NCBI GenBank assembly: GCA_020852715.1
Contig: JADZAE010000082.1
Span: 1 to 64,000, forward strand
DNA length: 64,000 nucleotides
Origin: Deltaproteobacteria bacterium
GTDB lineage: Bacteria > Bdellovibrionota_C > UBA2361 > SZUA-149 > JADZAE01
Direction: 5' to 3'
Shown: piece by piece, positions 25,587 through 34,826 of the stretch
Position numbering within the stretch: the stretch's first letter is position 1
How the letters are laid out: each line of letters opens with the position of its first letter
Position numbers and translations under genes: made by a program
The notes under the pieces: generated by a model
The model's database searches: none
Seen by the model: only the letters and a program-made list of their open reading frames with translations
Told to the model about the DNA's origin: nothing

Positions 25587-28500
25587 ATGGTGAAAAAGTT
25601 TTTGTCTTTTAATTTATTTATTTTGCTGAGCTTAGTCCTCGTTGCAACTTCTGCCCAAGCGCAAGAAAAACAAAAATATTTAATCCGTTACGCACAAAGC
25701 GTAGTAGACAACGAAGAAGCGCCGCTGCTAACGAAAAGTGCTGCTGTCTCGCTAATGGCTAAAAAACATATTCGCCGCGCAGCACTACTTAAAGCAGCAG
25801 AAAAGACTGGTATTCGTAATGAAGGAATAGTGCGATCATTGCCACGTTCAAACATTATCGTTACTGAGCTTAGCGCTGAAGAAGTTAAAACGCTAGAAGC
25901 GCAATACGGCAATTCCCTGATTATTGCCCCTAATCGGAAGGTTAAACTTTTTGCTCCTCCTAATGATAGCAAATTCTCTCAGCAATGGGGTTTAAACAAT
26001 AGTAATGACAATGATATCAATGCTCCTACTATGTGGGATATCAGCACCGGCACAGGAAGTAATGTAGTGGCTATAATTGATTCCGGCGCTTACCTTAATC
26101 ATCAAGACTTACGCAATAATCTCTGGATCAATCCTAAAGAAATAGCCGGTGATAGAATCGACAATGATGGCAATGGGCTAATCGATGACGTCAATGGTGC
26201 CGATTTTGGCAATACTGTTAGCGACGGTGTTCCCGAAGATTCTGATACTTACAGTCATGGAACCCATATCGCGGGAACTATCGCCGCACGCGGCAATAAT
26301 GGCACTGGGATATGCGGAGTGAAGTGGAATGCTAAGTTAATGATTATCAAGGCGCTATCGGATAACGGCGGAGATAGCCTAACCATGGATTCGCTGCTTA
26401 TGAGCATTGACTATGTGCTTGATGCCAAAGAAGCTGGAGTCCCAGTGCGCGTGCTTAATGCTTCATGGGGCATTAATGAGTATGATGCCTTTTTGTTTGA
26501 CGCAATGCGACAGTTACGTGATCAGAATATTATTGTTGTGACAGCTGCCGGCAACGAAGGTGCAAATAATGACGTTGTCCCAATGTACCCGGCAAATTTC
26601 AATTTAGACAATATTATTTCTGTTACCGGCCATGATTACAGAGGTTATCTGGCTTCGGAAAACGGTGTGCCCTGGGTTAATTACGGAAAAACAACTGTCG
26701 ATCTTAGCGCGCCCGGCGACGACATCTATTCTACCATTCGCGGAGATCAGTATGGTTTTCTCAGCGGTTCCTCCATGGCCGCGCCATTTGTCAGCGGATT
26801 AGCTAGCTTAATGCTTGAACAAAATCCTACTCTCTCTCCGACGCAAATACGTAATTATTTAATTTCCACCTCCCGCCCGCGAAATAGCCTTACCGGGAAA
26901 ATCGTTTCCGGTGGTATCGTCGATGGCAATGCGGCACTGCGCGCTGTCGGCACCAGCTATAATATGACAGGACGCATAACAATTAATGGTCAAGGCCTGG
27001 CTGGTGTAATCGTTGCCTCCAATGCTTTTGGAACTACACAAACCGATAATCAAGGCTATTATGCGCTTAATGTCTTAACGAATCAGAATTTCACATTGAT
27101 ACCAATTAAAAATGGTTATCAGTTTAGCCCCGCATCGGTAACCGGAACAGCGACAAGAAATGCTACCTATAATTTTACCGCAACCAGCAATTATATTACT
27201 ATCTCCGGCAGAGTAACTTATAATAATAACGCGTTGGCTGGAGTAGTAATCAAGAATAATGGGGCGGCAGTGGCCCAAACAGCGACCGACGGAACTTATA
27301 ATTTCAATATCACACGTGGCAGCAGCTATTCTATCGTCGCTGAAAAAGCTGGTTATAGTTTTTCTCCGGCTACATCTACAGGAACGGCCTCGGCAAATAT
27401 TACGCTTAATTTTACTACCCAAGGCAGTTTTAATGGAAAAATCGTTATAAATGGTTATGTGCAAGACTCCTCAGGTAAGCCACTTTCCGGCGTAACATTA
27501 ACAACTAACCTTTACGGTACTGCTACTACTAATACCAGTGGCTATTACCAAATAACTAATATTACACTTAACCAGGCTTATACGATTAAAGCCGAAAAAG
27601 CCGGCTATCAGTTTTCACCGGCTTTAGTTTCAGGCAATGCCACCGCAACGAAGCAAATTGACTTTATCGGTATGCAATTAACATCAACAGTAACTCTATC
27701 CGGCAGAGTAATTTATAATAATCAAGGATTAGCCGGCGTTACGATTCGTTCGAATTCATTTGGCTCAGTAATAACTGATGCTCAAGGAAACTACGTATTT
27801 AATGCGGTGCCACGCAACATCAATTATGTGATAGCTGCCGAAAAAAATGGTTATTCCTTTAGCCCATCAAGTTTTTCAGGAACAGTTTCTGATTATATTC
27901 AAAATAAAATATTCACCGCAAGTAACATCGGATTACGTTTTACCATCAGCGGTCGTGTTACATATTCAGGTAGCGGAGTGCCCGGAGTGAATATCCGTAC
28001 TAATTCCTGGGGCACCGCCATCACAGATGCTAAAGGCTATTACTATTTCACTAACATCGCCCAAAATAGCGTCTATGTGATTACTCCGGAGAAACCCGGT
28101 TATAATTTTAATATCCCCTCAGTTTCCGGCGTCGTATCCACAAATCTCACCATAAACCTTGCAGTAACTACGATTAGTACAACAGTGCAATTATCAGGAA
28201 AAGTGTTACTTAATGCCGGTGGATTAGCCGGTGTTCTGGTTAAATCTCCGGAGTTTGGTTCCGCAACTACCGATGCTCAAGGCAATTACGTAATTGCCAA
28301 TGTATCGATTAATCGTGCTTATACGCTCATGGCCAGCAAAGATGGTTATAGCTTTAGTCCGGCCTCTATTGCAGCTAATAGCGCCAACAACGTCATTAAT
28401 AATTTCACTGCCCAAAAGCTTTTTGTTCAGCGCTCCATGGGAAGGGTGGTAAATAAAGCTGGCAAACCATTGCCCAATGTCGATGTTATACTGCGTCACC

Positions 28501-29585
28501 TAGACGGCTCCAATAAAACTGTAACAAGCAAAACAAATAGTAACGGTGATTATCGATTTGATCTGGCCATCCCTGTTTACCACGAAGTGACAGCTAAAAT
28601 ACTTAACTACAATTTCTATTTTCAGCGCTGCAAACGAACGGCGGATGATACGAGACCCTGTAATTTTGTTGGTAGCAAGGTTGAGATTCGCGCCAATACC
28701 GATATCAATGGCGACGGTAGTGGCGATATTGTCATCAAATATACTAACAGTAATAGCAATATTTCCTTTAAAACTTACAATATAAAATCAGGGAAATTAA
28801 AATACTACTATACCGATAAACGGCTCATTGCCGGCCTTGCTAGCACTTGGCCACGGGCTGAAAATCGCCATTACGGTTTACCTGCTGATTATAACGGTGA
28901 TGGACGTGCCGATGCGATGAGCTACTTTAACGGACATTGGTTCTATACACTTACAAATGGTGTCGGTATTCAGGGCACAGGATCACTTAAATTTGGTACC
29001 ACTGCTAAATTAATCCCCGTTCCGGCACGTTATAAGGGAAACCATTGCTTGGATTATGCACTTTTTAATTCCTCAAGTGGTGATTGGTATATCCGTGACT
29101 GTATAACTAACACTCAAAGCCGTCGTAATTTTGGCAAAGGCGGTCAAGCTGTTGTTGCTGATTACGATGGTGATGGCTACAGTGATTTGGCTGTTTACTA
29201 TAGAAAAACTGGGACTTGGCGCATACACCTATCCCGATCGGGGAAGGTCAGAACTTTAGTTAATTCCGCCGACGCAAAAGTATTCGGTGCGGATTATGAT
29301 GGCGATGGCAAGGCTGAGCCGATCATCTATGATAAGCAAAACAATGTTTTTAAAATCCTCGCCTATTCAGCTAAAAAACGCACTTGGAGCACACGTAAGA
29401 AATTTAAGCTCGGGCAAAAAAACGACATCCCTCTATTAACTAGTATTGATAGCGACGATGTTGCCGATTTGGCTGTTTACCGGCCGGCAGGAAACATAGT
29501 CTTGATACTAAGTTCAACGACAAAAAAGGTAAGAACAATCAAGTTACCAAAAAAATATCAAACGACTTCTGTCCCCTTAAGCTAA
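25587..29585 (+). CDS. Large secreted subtilisin-like (S8) protease with Ig-like and FG-GAP repeats
   Basis: A 1332-aa exported multidomain protein: signal peptide (1-25); a propeptide-like segment (28-118); an S8 peptidase domain (about 130-450) with catalytic Asp165 (IIDSGA), His224 (HGTHIAG), oxyanion Asn323 (AAGNEG) and Ser396 (GSSMAAP). Next come seven repeats of about 75-80 residues with the pattern ISGRVTYNNxxLAGVxIxSN ... TDxQGxYxFN ... GYSFSPxS (about 454-1020), resembling carboxypeptidase regulatory-like/SdrD-B-type modules. The C-terminus has FG-GAP-like calcium loops DINGDGSGD, DYNGDGRAD, DYDGDGYSD and DYDGDGKAE. The catalytic set is complete, so activity is likely. No membrane anchor or PEP-CTERM tail is present. 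Confidence 0.9.
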   Translation: MVKKFLSFNLFILLSLVLVATSAQAQEKQKYLIRYAQSVVDNEEAPLLTKSAAVSLMAKKHIRRAALLKAAEKTGIRNEGIVRSLPRSNIIVTELSAEEVKTLEAQYGNSLIIAPNRKVKLFAPPNDSKFSQQWGLNNSNDNDINAPTMWDISTGTGSNVVAIIDSGAYLNHQDLRNNLWINPKEIAGDRIDNDGNGLIDDVNGADFGNTVSDGVPEDSDTYSHGTHIAGTIAARGNNGTGICGVKWNAKLMIIKALSDNGGDSLTMDSLLMSIDYVLDAKEAGVPVRVLNASWGINEYDAFLFDAMRQLRDQNIIVVTAAGNEGANNDVVPMYPANFNLDNIISVTGHDYRGYLASENGVPWVNYGKTTVDLSAPGDDIYSTIRGDQYGFLSGSSMAAPFVSGLASLMLEQNPTLSPTQIRNYLISTSRPRNSLTGKIVSGGIVDGNAALRAVGTSYNMTGRITINGQGLAGVIVASNAFGTTQTDNQGYYALNVLTNQNFTLIPIKNGYQFSPASVTGTATRNATYNFTATSNYITISGRVTYNNNALAGVVIKNNGAAVAQTATDGTYNFNITRGSSYSIVAEKAGYSFSPATSTGTASANITLNFTTQGSFNGKIVINGYVQDSSGKPLSGVTLTTNLYGTATTNTSGYYQITNITLNQAYTIKAEKAGYQFSPALVSGNATATKQIDFIGMQLTSTVTLSGRVIYNNQGLAGVTIRSNSFGSVITDAQGNYVFNAVPRNINYVIAAEKNGYSFSPSSFSGTVSDYIQNKIFTASNIGLRFTISGRVTYSGSGVPGVNIRTNSWGTAITDAKGYYYFTNIAQNSVYVITPEKPGYNFNIPSVSGVVSTNLTINLAVTTISTTVQLSGKVLLNAGGLAGVLVKSPEFGSATTDAQGNYVIANVSINRAYTLMASKDGYSFSPASIAANSANNVINNFTAQKLFVQRSMGRVVNKAGKPLPNVDVILRHLDGSNKTVTSKTNSNGDYRFDLAIPVYHEVTAKILNYNFYFQRCKRTADDTRPCNFVGSKVEIRANTDINGDGSGDIVIKYTNSNSNISFKTYNIKSGKLKYYYTDKRLIAGLASTWPRAENRHYGLPADYNGDGRADAMSYFNGHWFYTLTNGVGIQGTGSLKFGTTAKLIPVPARYKGNHCLDYALFNSSSGDWYIRDCITNTQSRRNFGKGGQAVVADYDGDGYSDLAVYYRKTGTWRIHLSRSGKVRTLVNSADAKVFGADYDGDGKAEPIIYDKQNNVFKILAYSAKKRTWSTRKKFKLGQKNDIPLLTSIDSDDVADLAVYRPAGNIVLILSSTTKKVRTIKLPKKYQTTSVPLS

Positions 29586-29606
29586 GGGATGTATGCCCTA
29601 CATCCC
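29586..29606 (+). terminator. Hairpin just after the protease stop codon
   Basis: GGGATGTA (29586-29593) pairs with TACATCCC (29599-29606) across a 5-nt loop, starting one base after the stop codon. There is no T-run, so it may be a transcript-stabilising hairpin or a Rho-linked end and not a classical intrinsic terminator. Confidence 0.45.
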
Positions 29607-29690
29607 AACATACTTAAAGAAGGAAACGCACCGGCCTATCCATTTGTTAACAACAGCCTCGGCCACGCCGCCAGGGCGCTAGAAAATTTC

Positions 29691-29844
29691 ACAAACGCTT
29701 GTGGAACGCGCACTCTTGTTGTGAGCGTCAGCGAACAACTGGGTCGCCGGCGCCCCGCATGCACGCGGCATTTTCTTACGCCGATGGCGCTGACGTGTGC
29801 TGGTCCAAAGTAACGCATTTGATCGATTTGTGTATAAGACTCAG
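29691..29844. repeat. GC-rich dispersed repeat, module 2 copy B, with one Tn5-like end
   Basis: It starts acaaacgcttgtggaacgcg and ends TTTGTGTATAAGACTCAG, matching 7281-7542 but lacking about 108 interior bases. The terminal repeat (29826-29844) is the same IS50-like end as in the 7-kb element. The left terminal repeat and module 1 are absent here, so this is a truncated copy. It lies 6 bp from the stop codon of the aminotransferase gene on the minus strand. Confidence 0.7.
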
Positions 29845-29850
29845 GTTAAT

Positions 29851-31110
29851 CTATGCAGCCAAACAGGCTCTGATAACTTGGCAGCCTTGATGAATATCTT
29901 CCATGCGCACATATTTATGTATTGGTACAGTAATAATTCTTTTGGCGACTTGTTGCGCATTAGGACAAGGGCAACTAATTAGCCCTGCTCCTTGAAATTC
30001 TCTGTAGTCAGTGATCGCCTGCGGATATGATGCGCTAGCGCCTAAGCCGAATTGGTTTAATTTGCTTAAGACTTTGTCTCTTTGTTCATCGCTGGCTAAA
30101 ACTAACGGATAGCGCTGCACTCGCACGCTACCGGAAAAATCAACCCCTCTTTCAATAAATGGTTCAATAACTTCTAAGCCCTGCAACATTTCATGCCAAA
30201 GCTGGGCATGGGCCGGAAATGTTACATTATTTTGTTCTTTAATTTGCGCCCAAGCAGCGACGATTTGTGGCAAATTAATCGGTTTCATCATTACTTGCTT
30301 CTTGATTATCGTTTGACCGAGATGCAAGAAAGGCGCGGCCACCGGAAGAGCATAAAATTGTGGGCGTTCTAAAATTGTTTGGCCGCCTATTTTTAAAATA
30401 TGATAGGCCAATCTCGCCAATCCTAGCACATCTATTTCCGCTTCGTAACTCTCCGCCAGTTTGCTAATCACATCTTTAGTCAGTTCTTTTCGAAAACTAT
30501 GCCTACCAATCAAAACACCTCCACCTCCAAAACCACATATTGCTTTGCCGCGACTAAAACTCACCACCCCGATAGTGTTTGCGCGGCAACCAACATGACC
30601 ATTTTCGTCTCTGCTAAAAAAACCTTGGCAGGCATCGTCGATAAGCAACCATTTATTACGCTTTAGCGGCTCTAGAGAGTCAGTTAATCCATACAAATTA
30701 GAAAGCACCACCGCAGCAATTTGTTCGAGGTGTTCATCAGCAATTGTCGAGGTATCCATTTCCAAGCTGTAGGGACTTATATCAACAGGCAGCACCTGAA
30801 AGCCCGCATGTAAACAGGCAGTAACTATATCCGGGCAGGTATAAGCACTAAGCGCCACTATATTTTTGTCTGTTACTTTTTTTAAGGCGAGCAAAATACG
30901 ATAAATGGCCTCGCTGCCTGAGCCGTAAAAATAAACTTGCTCAGCATCGCTCTGTAAACATAGGGCATTTCCCAGTTTTTCCAATGCCGCGACTAAATAA
31001 TCACGATCTGACTCTTGATTAAGTCTTTCTAACTTGCGATAAGCACGACTAAGTGCCGCAAGTGACGGAAAGTTACCTGCCGGGGCTAATTTTCTCCATG
31101 AAAAGGTCAT
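29851..31110 (-). CDS. DegT/DnrJ-like PLP-dependent aminotransferase
   Basis: A 419-aa fold-type I PLP enzyme. The cofactor aspartate is in WLLIDDACQGFFSR and the Schiff-base lysine in VVSFSRGKAICGFGGGG. The glycine-rich FYGSGSEAIYRILLAL at about residue 80 binds PLP phosphate. It is a distant member of the DegT/DnrJ/EryC1 group or of a related cysteine-desulfurase-like branch. Beside the XrtA-associated deacetylase and FemAB-like genes it probably makes or adds an amino sugar or amino acid to a surface polymer. Its start is only 19 bp from the divergent deacetylase start, so promoters must overlap or the true start is further in. Confidence 0.75.
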   Translation of the reverse strand: MTFSWRKLAPAGNFPSLAALSRAYRKLERLNQESDRDYLVAALEKLGNALCLQSDAEQVYFYGSGSEAIYRILLALKKVTDKNIVALSAYTCPDIVTACLHAGFQVLPVDISPYSLEMDTSTIADEHLEQIAAVVLSNLYGLTDSLEPLKRNKWLLIDDACQGFFSRDENGHVGCRANTIGVVSFSRGKAICGFGGGGVLIGRHSFRKELTKDVISKLAESYEAEIDVLGLARLAYHILKIGGQTILERPQFYALPVAAPFLHLGQTIIKKQVMMKPINLPQIVAAWAQIKEQNNVTFPAHAQLWHEMLQGLEVIEPFIERGVDFSGSVRVQRYPLVLASDEQRDKVLSKLNQFGLGASASYPQAITDYREFQGAGLISCPCPNAQQVAKRIITVPIHKYVRMEDIHQGCQVIRACLAA

Positions 31111-31129
31111 GCTCTAATTTCTCTTTGTT

Positions 31130-31987
31130 ATGTTAAACTTTTTATCAGTTGATACCGAAGATTATTATCATGCCACAAACCTTGAACCTGTCCTGCCCAG
31201 GTCTAAGTGGTTAAGCACAGAATCGCGGGTAGAGCAATTAGTTCAGCGTGTATTGGAGATACTCTCCATTCATAATACTAAAGCAACTTTTTTTGTTTTG
31301 GGCTTTATCGCAAAAAAGCATCCTAAGCTAGTAAAAACTATCGCTGTAGCCGGACATGAAATTGCCTCTCACGGCTTTAATCACCAGCTGATTTATCAGC
31401 TCAGCCAGAATGATTTTTATCAGGATGTTAGCGAAGCAAAAACTCTACTTGAAGATTTAGTGGGACAAAAAGTAATTGGTTATCGAGCACCAAATTTTTC
31501 CATCACCGATGCCACCCCTTGGGCTCATGAAATTTTGGCTAAAGCCGGTTACCTTTATGACTCTAGTGTTTACCCAATTTACCATCCTCGTTATAGCAAT
31601 CCTGACAAACCCCTTAATCCCTATCGAGTAGTGACAGATCATGGCAGCTTGGTAGTTTTTCCTTTAGCAGTTGTCGCCTATAAAATTTTCACAAAAAATA
31701 TAAATTTACCTGCCGCAGGCGGAGCATACTGGCGTTTACTCCCATTAAGCTATACACGCTGGGCCTTAAAAACAATCAATAACCGGGAACTCCGTCCGGC
31801 CGTTTGTTATTTTCATCCATGGGAGCTTGATAGTGGGCAGCCCTATTTTGCTAAGTTGCCGCTTTTAAGTAAAATCCGTCACTATCAAGGATTAAAAAGT
31901 TTTCCCGATAAACTAGAAAGAATCATCGCCATCAACCAATTTTCGACATTAAAAACCTACTACGAGCAGGTCAGTGACACACTATGA
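31130..31987 (+). CDS. Polysaccharide deacetylase, XrtA/PEP-CTERM-associated type
   Basis: A 285-aa NodB-fold deacetylase without a signal peptide. Its first residues LSVDTEDYYHA supply the catalytic and metal-binding aspartates, HEIASHGFNHQ the metal histidines, and GYRAPNFSITDATPWA the third motif. A C-terminal FHPWELDSGQP (DUF3473-like) is typical of the deacetylase linked to exosortase XrtA and exopolysaccharide clusters. It is coupled to the FemAB-like gene by an ATGA overlap. Likely substrate: N-acetylated sugars of a cytoplasmic or membrane-linked glycan precursor. The ATG at 31130 lacks a good ribosome-binding site. Confidence 0.88.
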   Translation: MLNFLSVDTEDYYHATNLEPVLPRSKWLSTESRVEQLVQRVLEILSIHNTKATFFVLGFIAKKHPKLVKTIAVAGHEIASHGFNHQLIYQLSQNDFYQDVSEAKTLLEDLVGQKVIGYRAPNFSITDATPWAHEILAKAGYLYDSSVYPIYHPRYSNPDKPLNPYRVVTDHGSLVVFPLAVVAYKIFTKNINLPAAGGAYWRLLPLSYTRWALKTINNRELRPAVCYFHPWELDSGQPYFAKLPLLSKIRHYQGLKSFPDKLERIIAINQFSTLKTYYEQVSDTL

Positions 31988-33027
31988 TTAACATCAGAAT
32001 TGCCACTGACTATGATGAGTTCATTTGGCAAAATTACTGCCAAAAAAAAGTAGTAGATAATCATGCTTACTATTGGCCATGGCGTAGTATTATTCGAAGC
32101 ATTTTTTCTCACAAGCCATGTTATCTGTTGGCGCTAGATAGTAATTTAGTAGTTGGCATAGCTCCTTTATTTTTTGTAAACAGTTTTCTTTTTGGCCGTG
32201 CTTTAGTTTCCGTCCCGTATCTTAACGCTGGTGGTATCATTGCAGATAATCAAGAAGTTTCCGATCTGTTGATAAGTAAGTGTCGAGAACTAGCCAACTC
32301 TCGAGAAGTCAATTACGCGGAATTGCGCCAGAGAACCGCTATCAACTCCAGTGCTGATAATTTAATATTGCGCCAACATAAAGTTGCCATGCTACTACCT
32401 TTGTCTCATGATGCTGAAATATTATTTGATTCTTTCCCGGCAAAGCTACGTAGCCAAATAAACCGCCCAATAAAAGAAGGGGTAACAGTTAAAGTTAGCC
32501 AGGGCTATGATAGTCAAGCCATTGAGGACTTCTACTACATTTTTTGCCGCAATATGCGTGATTTAGGCATACCGGTTTATCCGCGAGCTTTATTTGCAAA
32601 AACAGCTGAGTTATTCGCGGCTCAAGTATTGGTAGTTATCGCCTATCAGGGGGAGAGACCAGTAGCCGCCGGTTTTCTTATTGGTGCTGGAAAATATCTG
32701 GAAATTCTTTGGGCCTCATCATTAAGATCAGAAAATTATTATTCGCCAAACATGCTTATGTATTGGGAAGCAATTAAAGCTGCTTGTCAGCAAGGCTATG
32801 AAATATTTGATTTTGGGCGATCTTCTCCCGATTCCGGAACTTTCCATTTCAAACAACAGTGGGGAGCCCAGCCATTAACCTTAAATTGGCAGTATCTTGG
32901 CTCATCGGTGCTACCGGAGATTAGCAACAAAAACGCCAAGTTTTCTTTGCTCTCAAAAATGTGGCAAAAACTACCCCTCCCCCTGGCCAATACCTTGGGA
33001 AGCAGCTTAACAAAACATTTACCTTAG
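31984..33027 (+). CDS. FemAB-like aminoacyl/GNAT-fold protein, XrtA/PEP-CTERM-associated
   Basis: A 347-aa double-GNAT-fold protein of the FemAB/BioF2-like acetyltransferase group. The pattern LPLSHDAEILFDSFPAKLRS, NRPIKEGVTVK and YEIFDFGRSSPDSGTFHFKQ with QWGAQP is the signature of the FemAB-like protein found beside XrtA-type deacetylases. The coupled start (ATGA) with the deacetylase gene supports this. It may transfer an amino acid or acyl group to a lipid-linked glycan; the true substrate is not known for this subfamily. Confidence 0.85.
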   Translation: MINIRIATDYDEFIWQNYCQKKVVDNHAYYWPWRSIIRSIFSHKPCYLLALDSNLVVGIAPLFFVNSFLFGRALVSVPYLNAGGIIADNQEVSDLLISKCRELANSREVNYAELRQRTAINSSADNLILRQHKVAMLLPLSHDAEILFDSFPAKLRSQINRPIKEGVTVKVSQGYDSQAIEDFYYIFCRNMRDLGIPVYPRALFAKTAELFAAQVLVVIAYQGERPVAAGFLIGAGKYLEILWASSLRSENYYSPNMLMYWEAIKAACQQGYEIFDFGRSSPDSGTFHFKQQWGAQPLTLNWQYLGSSVLPEISNKNAKFSLLSKMWQKLPLPLANTLGSSLTKHLP

Positions 33028-33030
33028 CAA

Positions 33031-33801
33031 TTAATTCTCTAAATTGGATATCTGAGGCAACTTGCCATATTTGCGAAAAGGAATAGTCAGAATATCAAAC
33101 AACATGTCTGTGGAGTCACTTATAATATTAACCTTTGAGCCTGGAACATTATTCCAATTGATAGGTACCTCGGCAATAATGCAACCCATTTTGCGGGCCA
33201 AATAAAGGATCTCAACATCAAAAGCAAAGCGACTGGATTTTAGGCGCGGGAAGATTTCGTGGGCAACAATCTTTCTAAACATTTTAAAGCCGCACTGCGT
33301 GTCAGCAACAGCCGGAAGCACAAAAATATTTACAATTAAATTGAAAATGCGGCCTATAAGTTTTCTAGTCCAAATCGTCTTAATGGCCGTCTCGCTAGAG
33401 AACAGTGCGCGTGAGCCAATAGCGATATGAGCGCCGGCCTCGATTTCGCGAAATAATCTTTCGATCTCTTCTATGGGCGTAGCACCATCAGCATCCATAT
33501 AGATAATAACATTTCCTTGAGCAGCAACCACGCCAGCCGAGACAGCGGCTCCTTTACCGGAGTTCTTCTCTAGTGCTAACAGTTTAACCAATGGTAACTT
33601 CTTGCAGTAGGTATCGACGACGATTTTAGTTTTATCCTTACTACCATCATCGACAACTATTATCTCATAAGAAATTTGTTTTTTGGCAAAATACTCAATC
33701 GTTTGATCAAGCGTTAAGCCAATTCTTTGCTCTTCATTGTAAGCCGGAATAACGATAGACAATGCAAGCACACCTGTTTGTACAGAATCATTTTTGCTCA
33801 T
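33031..33801 (-). CDS. Polyprenyl-phosphate glycosyltransferase (DPM1/ALG5-like GT2)
   Basis: A 256-aa GT2 enzyme with SIVIPAYNEEQRIGLTLDQT, IIVVDDGSKDKT, the metal motif YMDADGATP and the later TQCGFKMFRKIVAHEIFPRL characteristic of dolichyl/undecaprenyl-phosphate glucosyl- and mannosyltransferases. It would charge a polyprenyl phosphate with a hexose for use by GT-C enzymes such as the one at 5159. Its start overlaps the stop of the flippase-like gene (ATGA), so the pair is one operon. Confidence 0.88.
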   Translation of the reverse strand: MSKNDSVQTGVLALSIVIPAYNEEQRIGLTLDQTIEYFAKKQISYEIIVVDDGSKDKTKIVVDTYCKKLPLVKLLALEKNSGKGAAVSAGVVAAQGNVIIYMDADGATPIEEIERLFREIEAGAHIAIGSRALFSSETAIKTIWTRKLIGRIFNLIVNIFVLPAVADTQCGFKMFRKIVAHEIFPRLKSSRFAFDVEILYLARKMGCIIAEVPINWNNVPGSKVNIISDSTDMLFDILTIPFRKYGKLPQISNLEN

Positions 33802-34826
33802 ACTGTCTCTCCGCTGATCAATTGATTTGTCTCCGGTATTCTTCCACCCATAGTGGAATAGAAATAATATGCTCCGGGAATTCCGACAACAGCTATCTGA
33901 ATAATATGCTGCGTAGCTACCATCGCCAAGGCTGTTTCCTTATTAATTCCAATCTTTACCAATGATAAAGTAGCTAAGGCCTCGATAACACCAATCCCGG
34001 CGGGCATAGCCGGAATTAGAGAGCTAAAATTAACAACAGCCAAAAATAGACTTAATCCGGCTAGGTTCATTTGTTGATGAAAAGCTATCGTTACCAAATA
34101 ATAAGCTAACAACTCCAATCCCCAAATCAAAAGTGATTCTGCCAAAATGGGTAGCATATTTTTAAGTTTCATCATTGGTTCAAGACCATCGACGAATAGA
34201 TTTAATTTCTTAAATGAGTAGCCCAACATCTTATTAGGGAAATAACCTAATATTATTTCTAAAAACCGAAAGAACAACTTGCGAAAAAACAACACTACGG
34301 AAGTCATCAACCCGGCAGCAGCAAATAAATAACAAACAACATATATTGCCCGACCATCTTCATATTGCTGAACTGTTGCACCAAAGGTGAAAAATACGAT
34401 AAAATAAAAGCTGATTACAATGCCATCGGCTAAACGTTCCCCTGCCACAGTCGCCAAAACCAATGCCCGGCTTAAGCGAGTAACGCGTCCACCAACATGC
34501 GCGCGAATAAATTCGCCAATACGGGCCGGCAACATATTGTTCATAAAAAAGCCAACAATCAAACAGCGAAATGAATTATAAAAACTTATATTTCGACCTT
34601 CAAAAAAAAGAGGCCAGCGGGCTCCGCGAATAACATAACTGATAAAAATTATAGCAACTGCCAAAGCAATGAGGGATATATCTGCCCCCCGCAATTCTCC
34701 AATAAACTTACTTTCTTCAATGTAGTAAATAATCCAGGCCAGACATCCAGCCGATGTAATGAAACCGACGAAAAACTCCAGTCCCTTTCCTTTCACCAGC
34801 TTTTTGTTGATGCTTGCCAATTTCAC
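33798..34826 (-). CDS. UPF0104/lysylphosphatidylglycerol-synthase-TM-like membrane protein
   Basis: A 342-aa polytopic protein with about eight membrane helices and the family motif FMNNMLPARIGEFIRAHVGG, then LVLATVAGERLADGIVI and SLIPAMPAGIGVIEALATLS. Such proteins are often called flippase-like and occur with polyprenyl-phosphate glycosyltransferases, as here. The start is a GTG at 34826. Role: probably movement or synthesis of a lipid-linked sugar; not proven for the family. Confidence 0.85.
   Translation of the reverse strand: MKLASINKKLVKGKGLEFFVGFITSAGCLAWIIYYIEESKFIGELRGADISLIALAVAIIFISYVIRGARWPLFFEGRNISFYNSFRCLIVGFFMNNMLPARIGEFIRAHVGGRVTRLSRALVLATVAGERLADGIVISFYFIVFFTFGATVQQYEDGRAIYVVCYLFAAAGLMTSVVLFFRKLFFRFLEIILGYFPNKMLGYSFKKLNLFVDGLEPMMKLKNMLPILAESLLIWGLELLAYYLVTIAFHQQMNLAGLSLFLAVVNFSSLIPAMPAGIGVIEALATLSLVKIGINKETALAMVATQHIIQIAVVGIPGAYYFYSTMGGRIPETNQLISGETV

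Noticed and set aside
29636..29818. Open frame of 60 codons on the minus strand through the GC-rich repeat
   Set aside because: It is Arg/Pro/Ser-rich and follows from repeat composition; the other repeat copy does not keep the frame.
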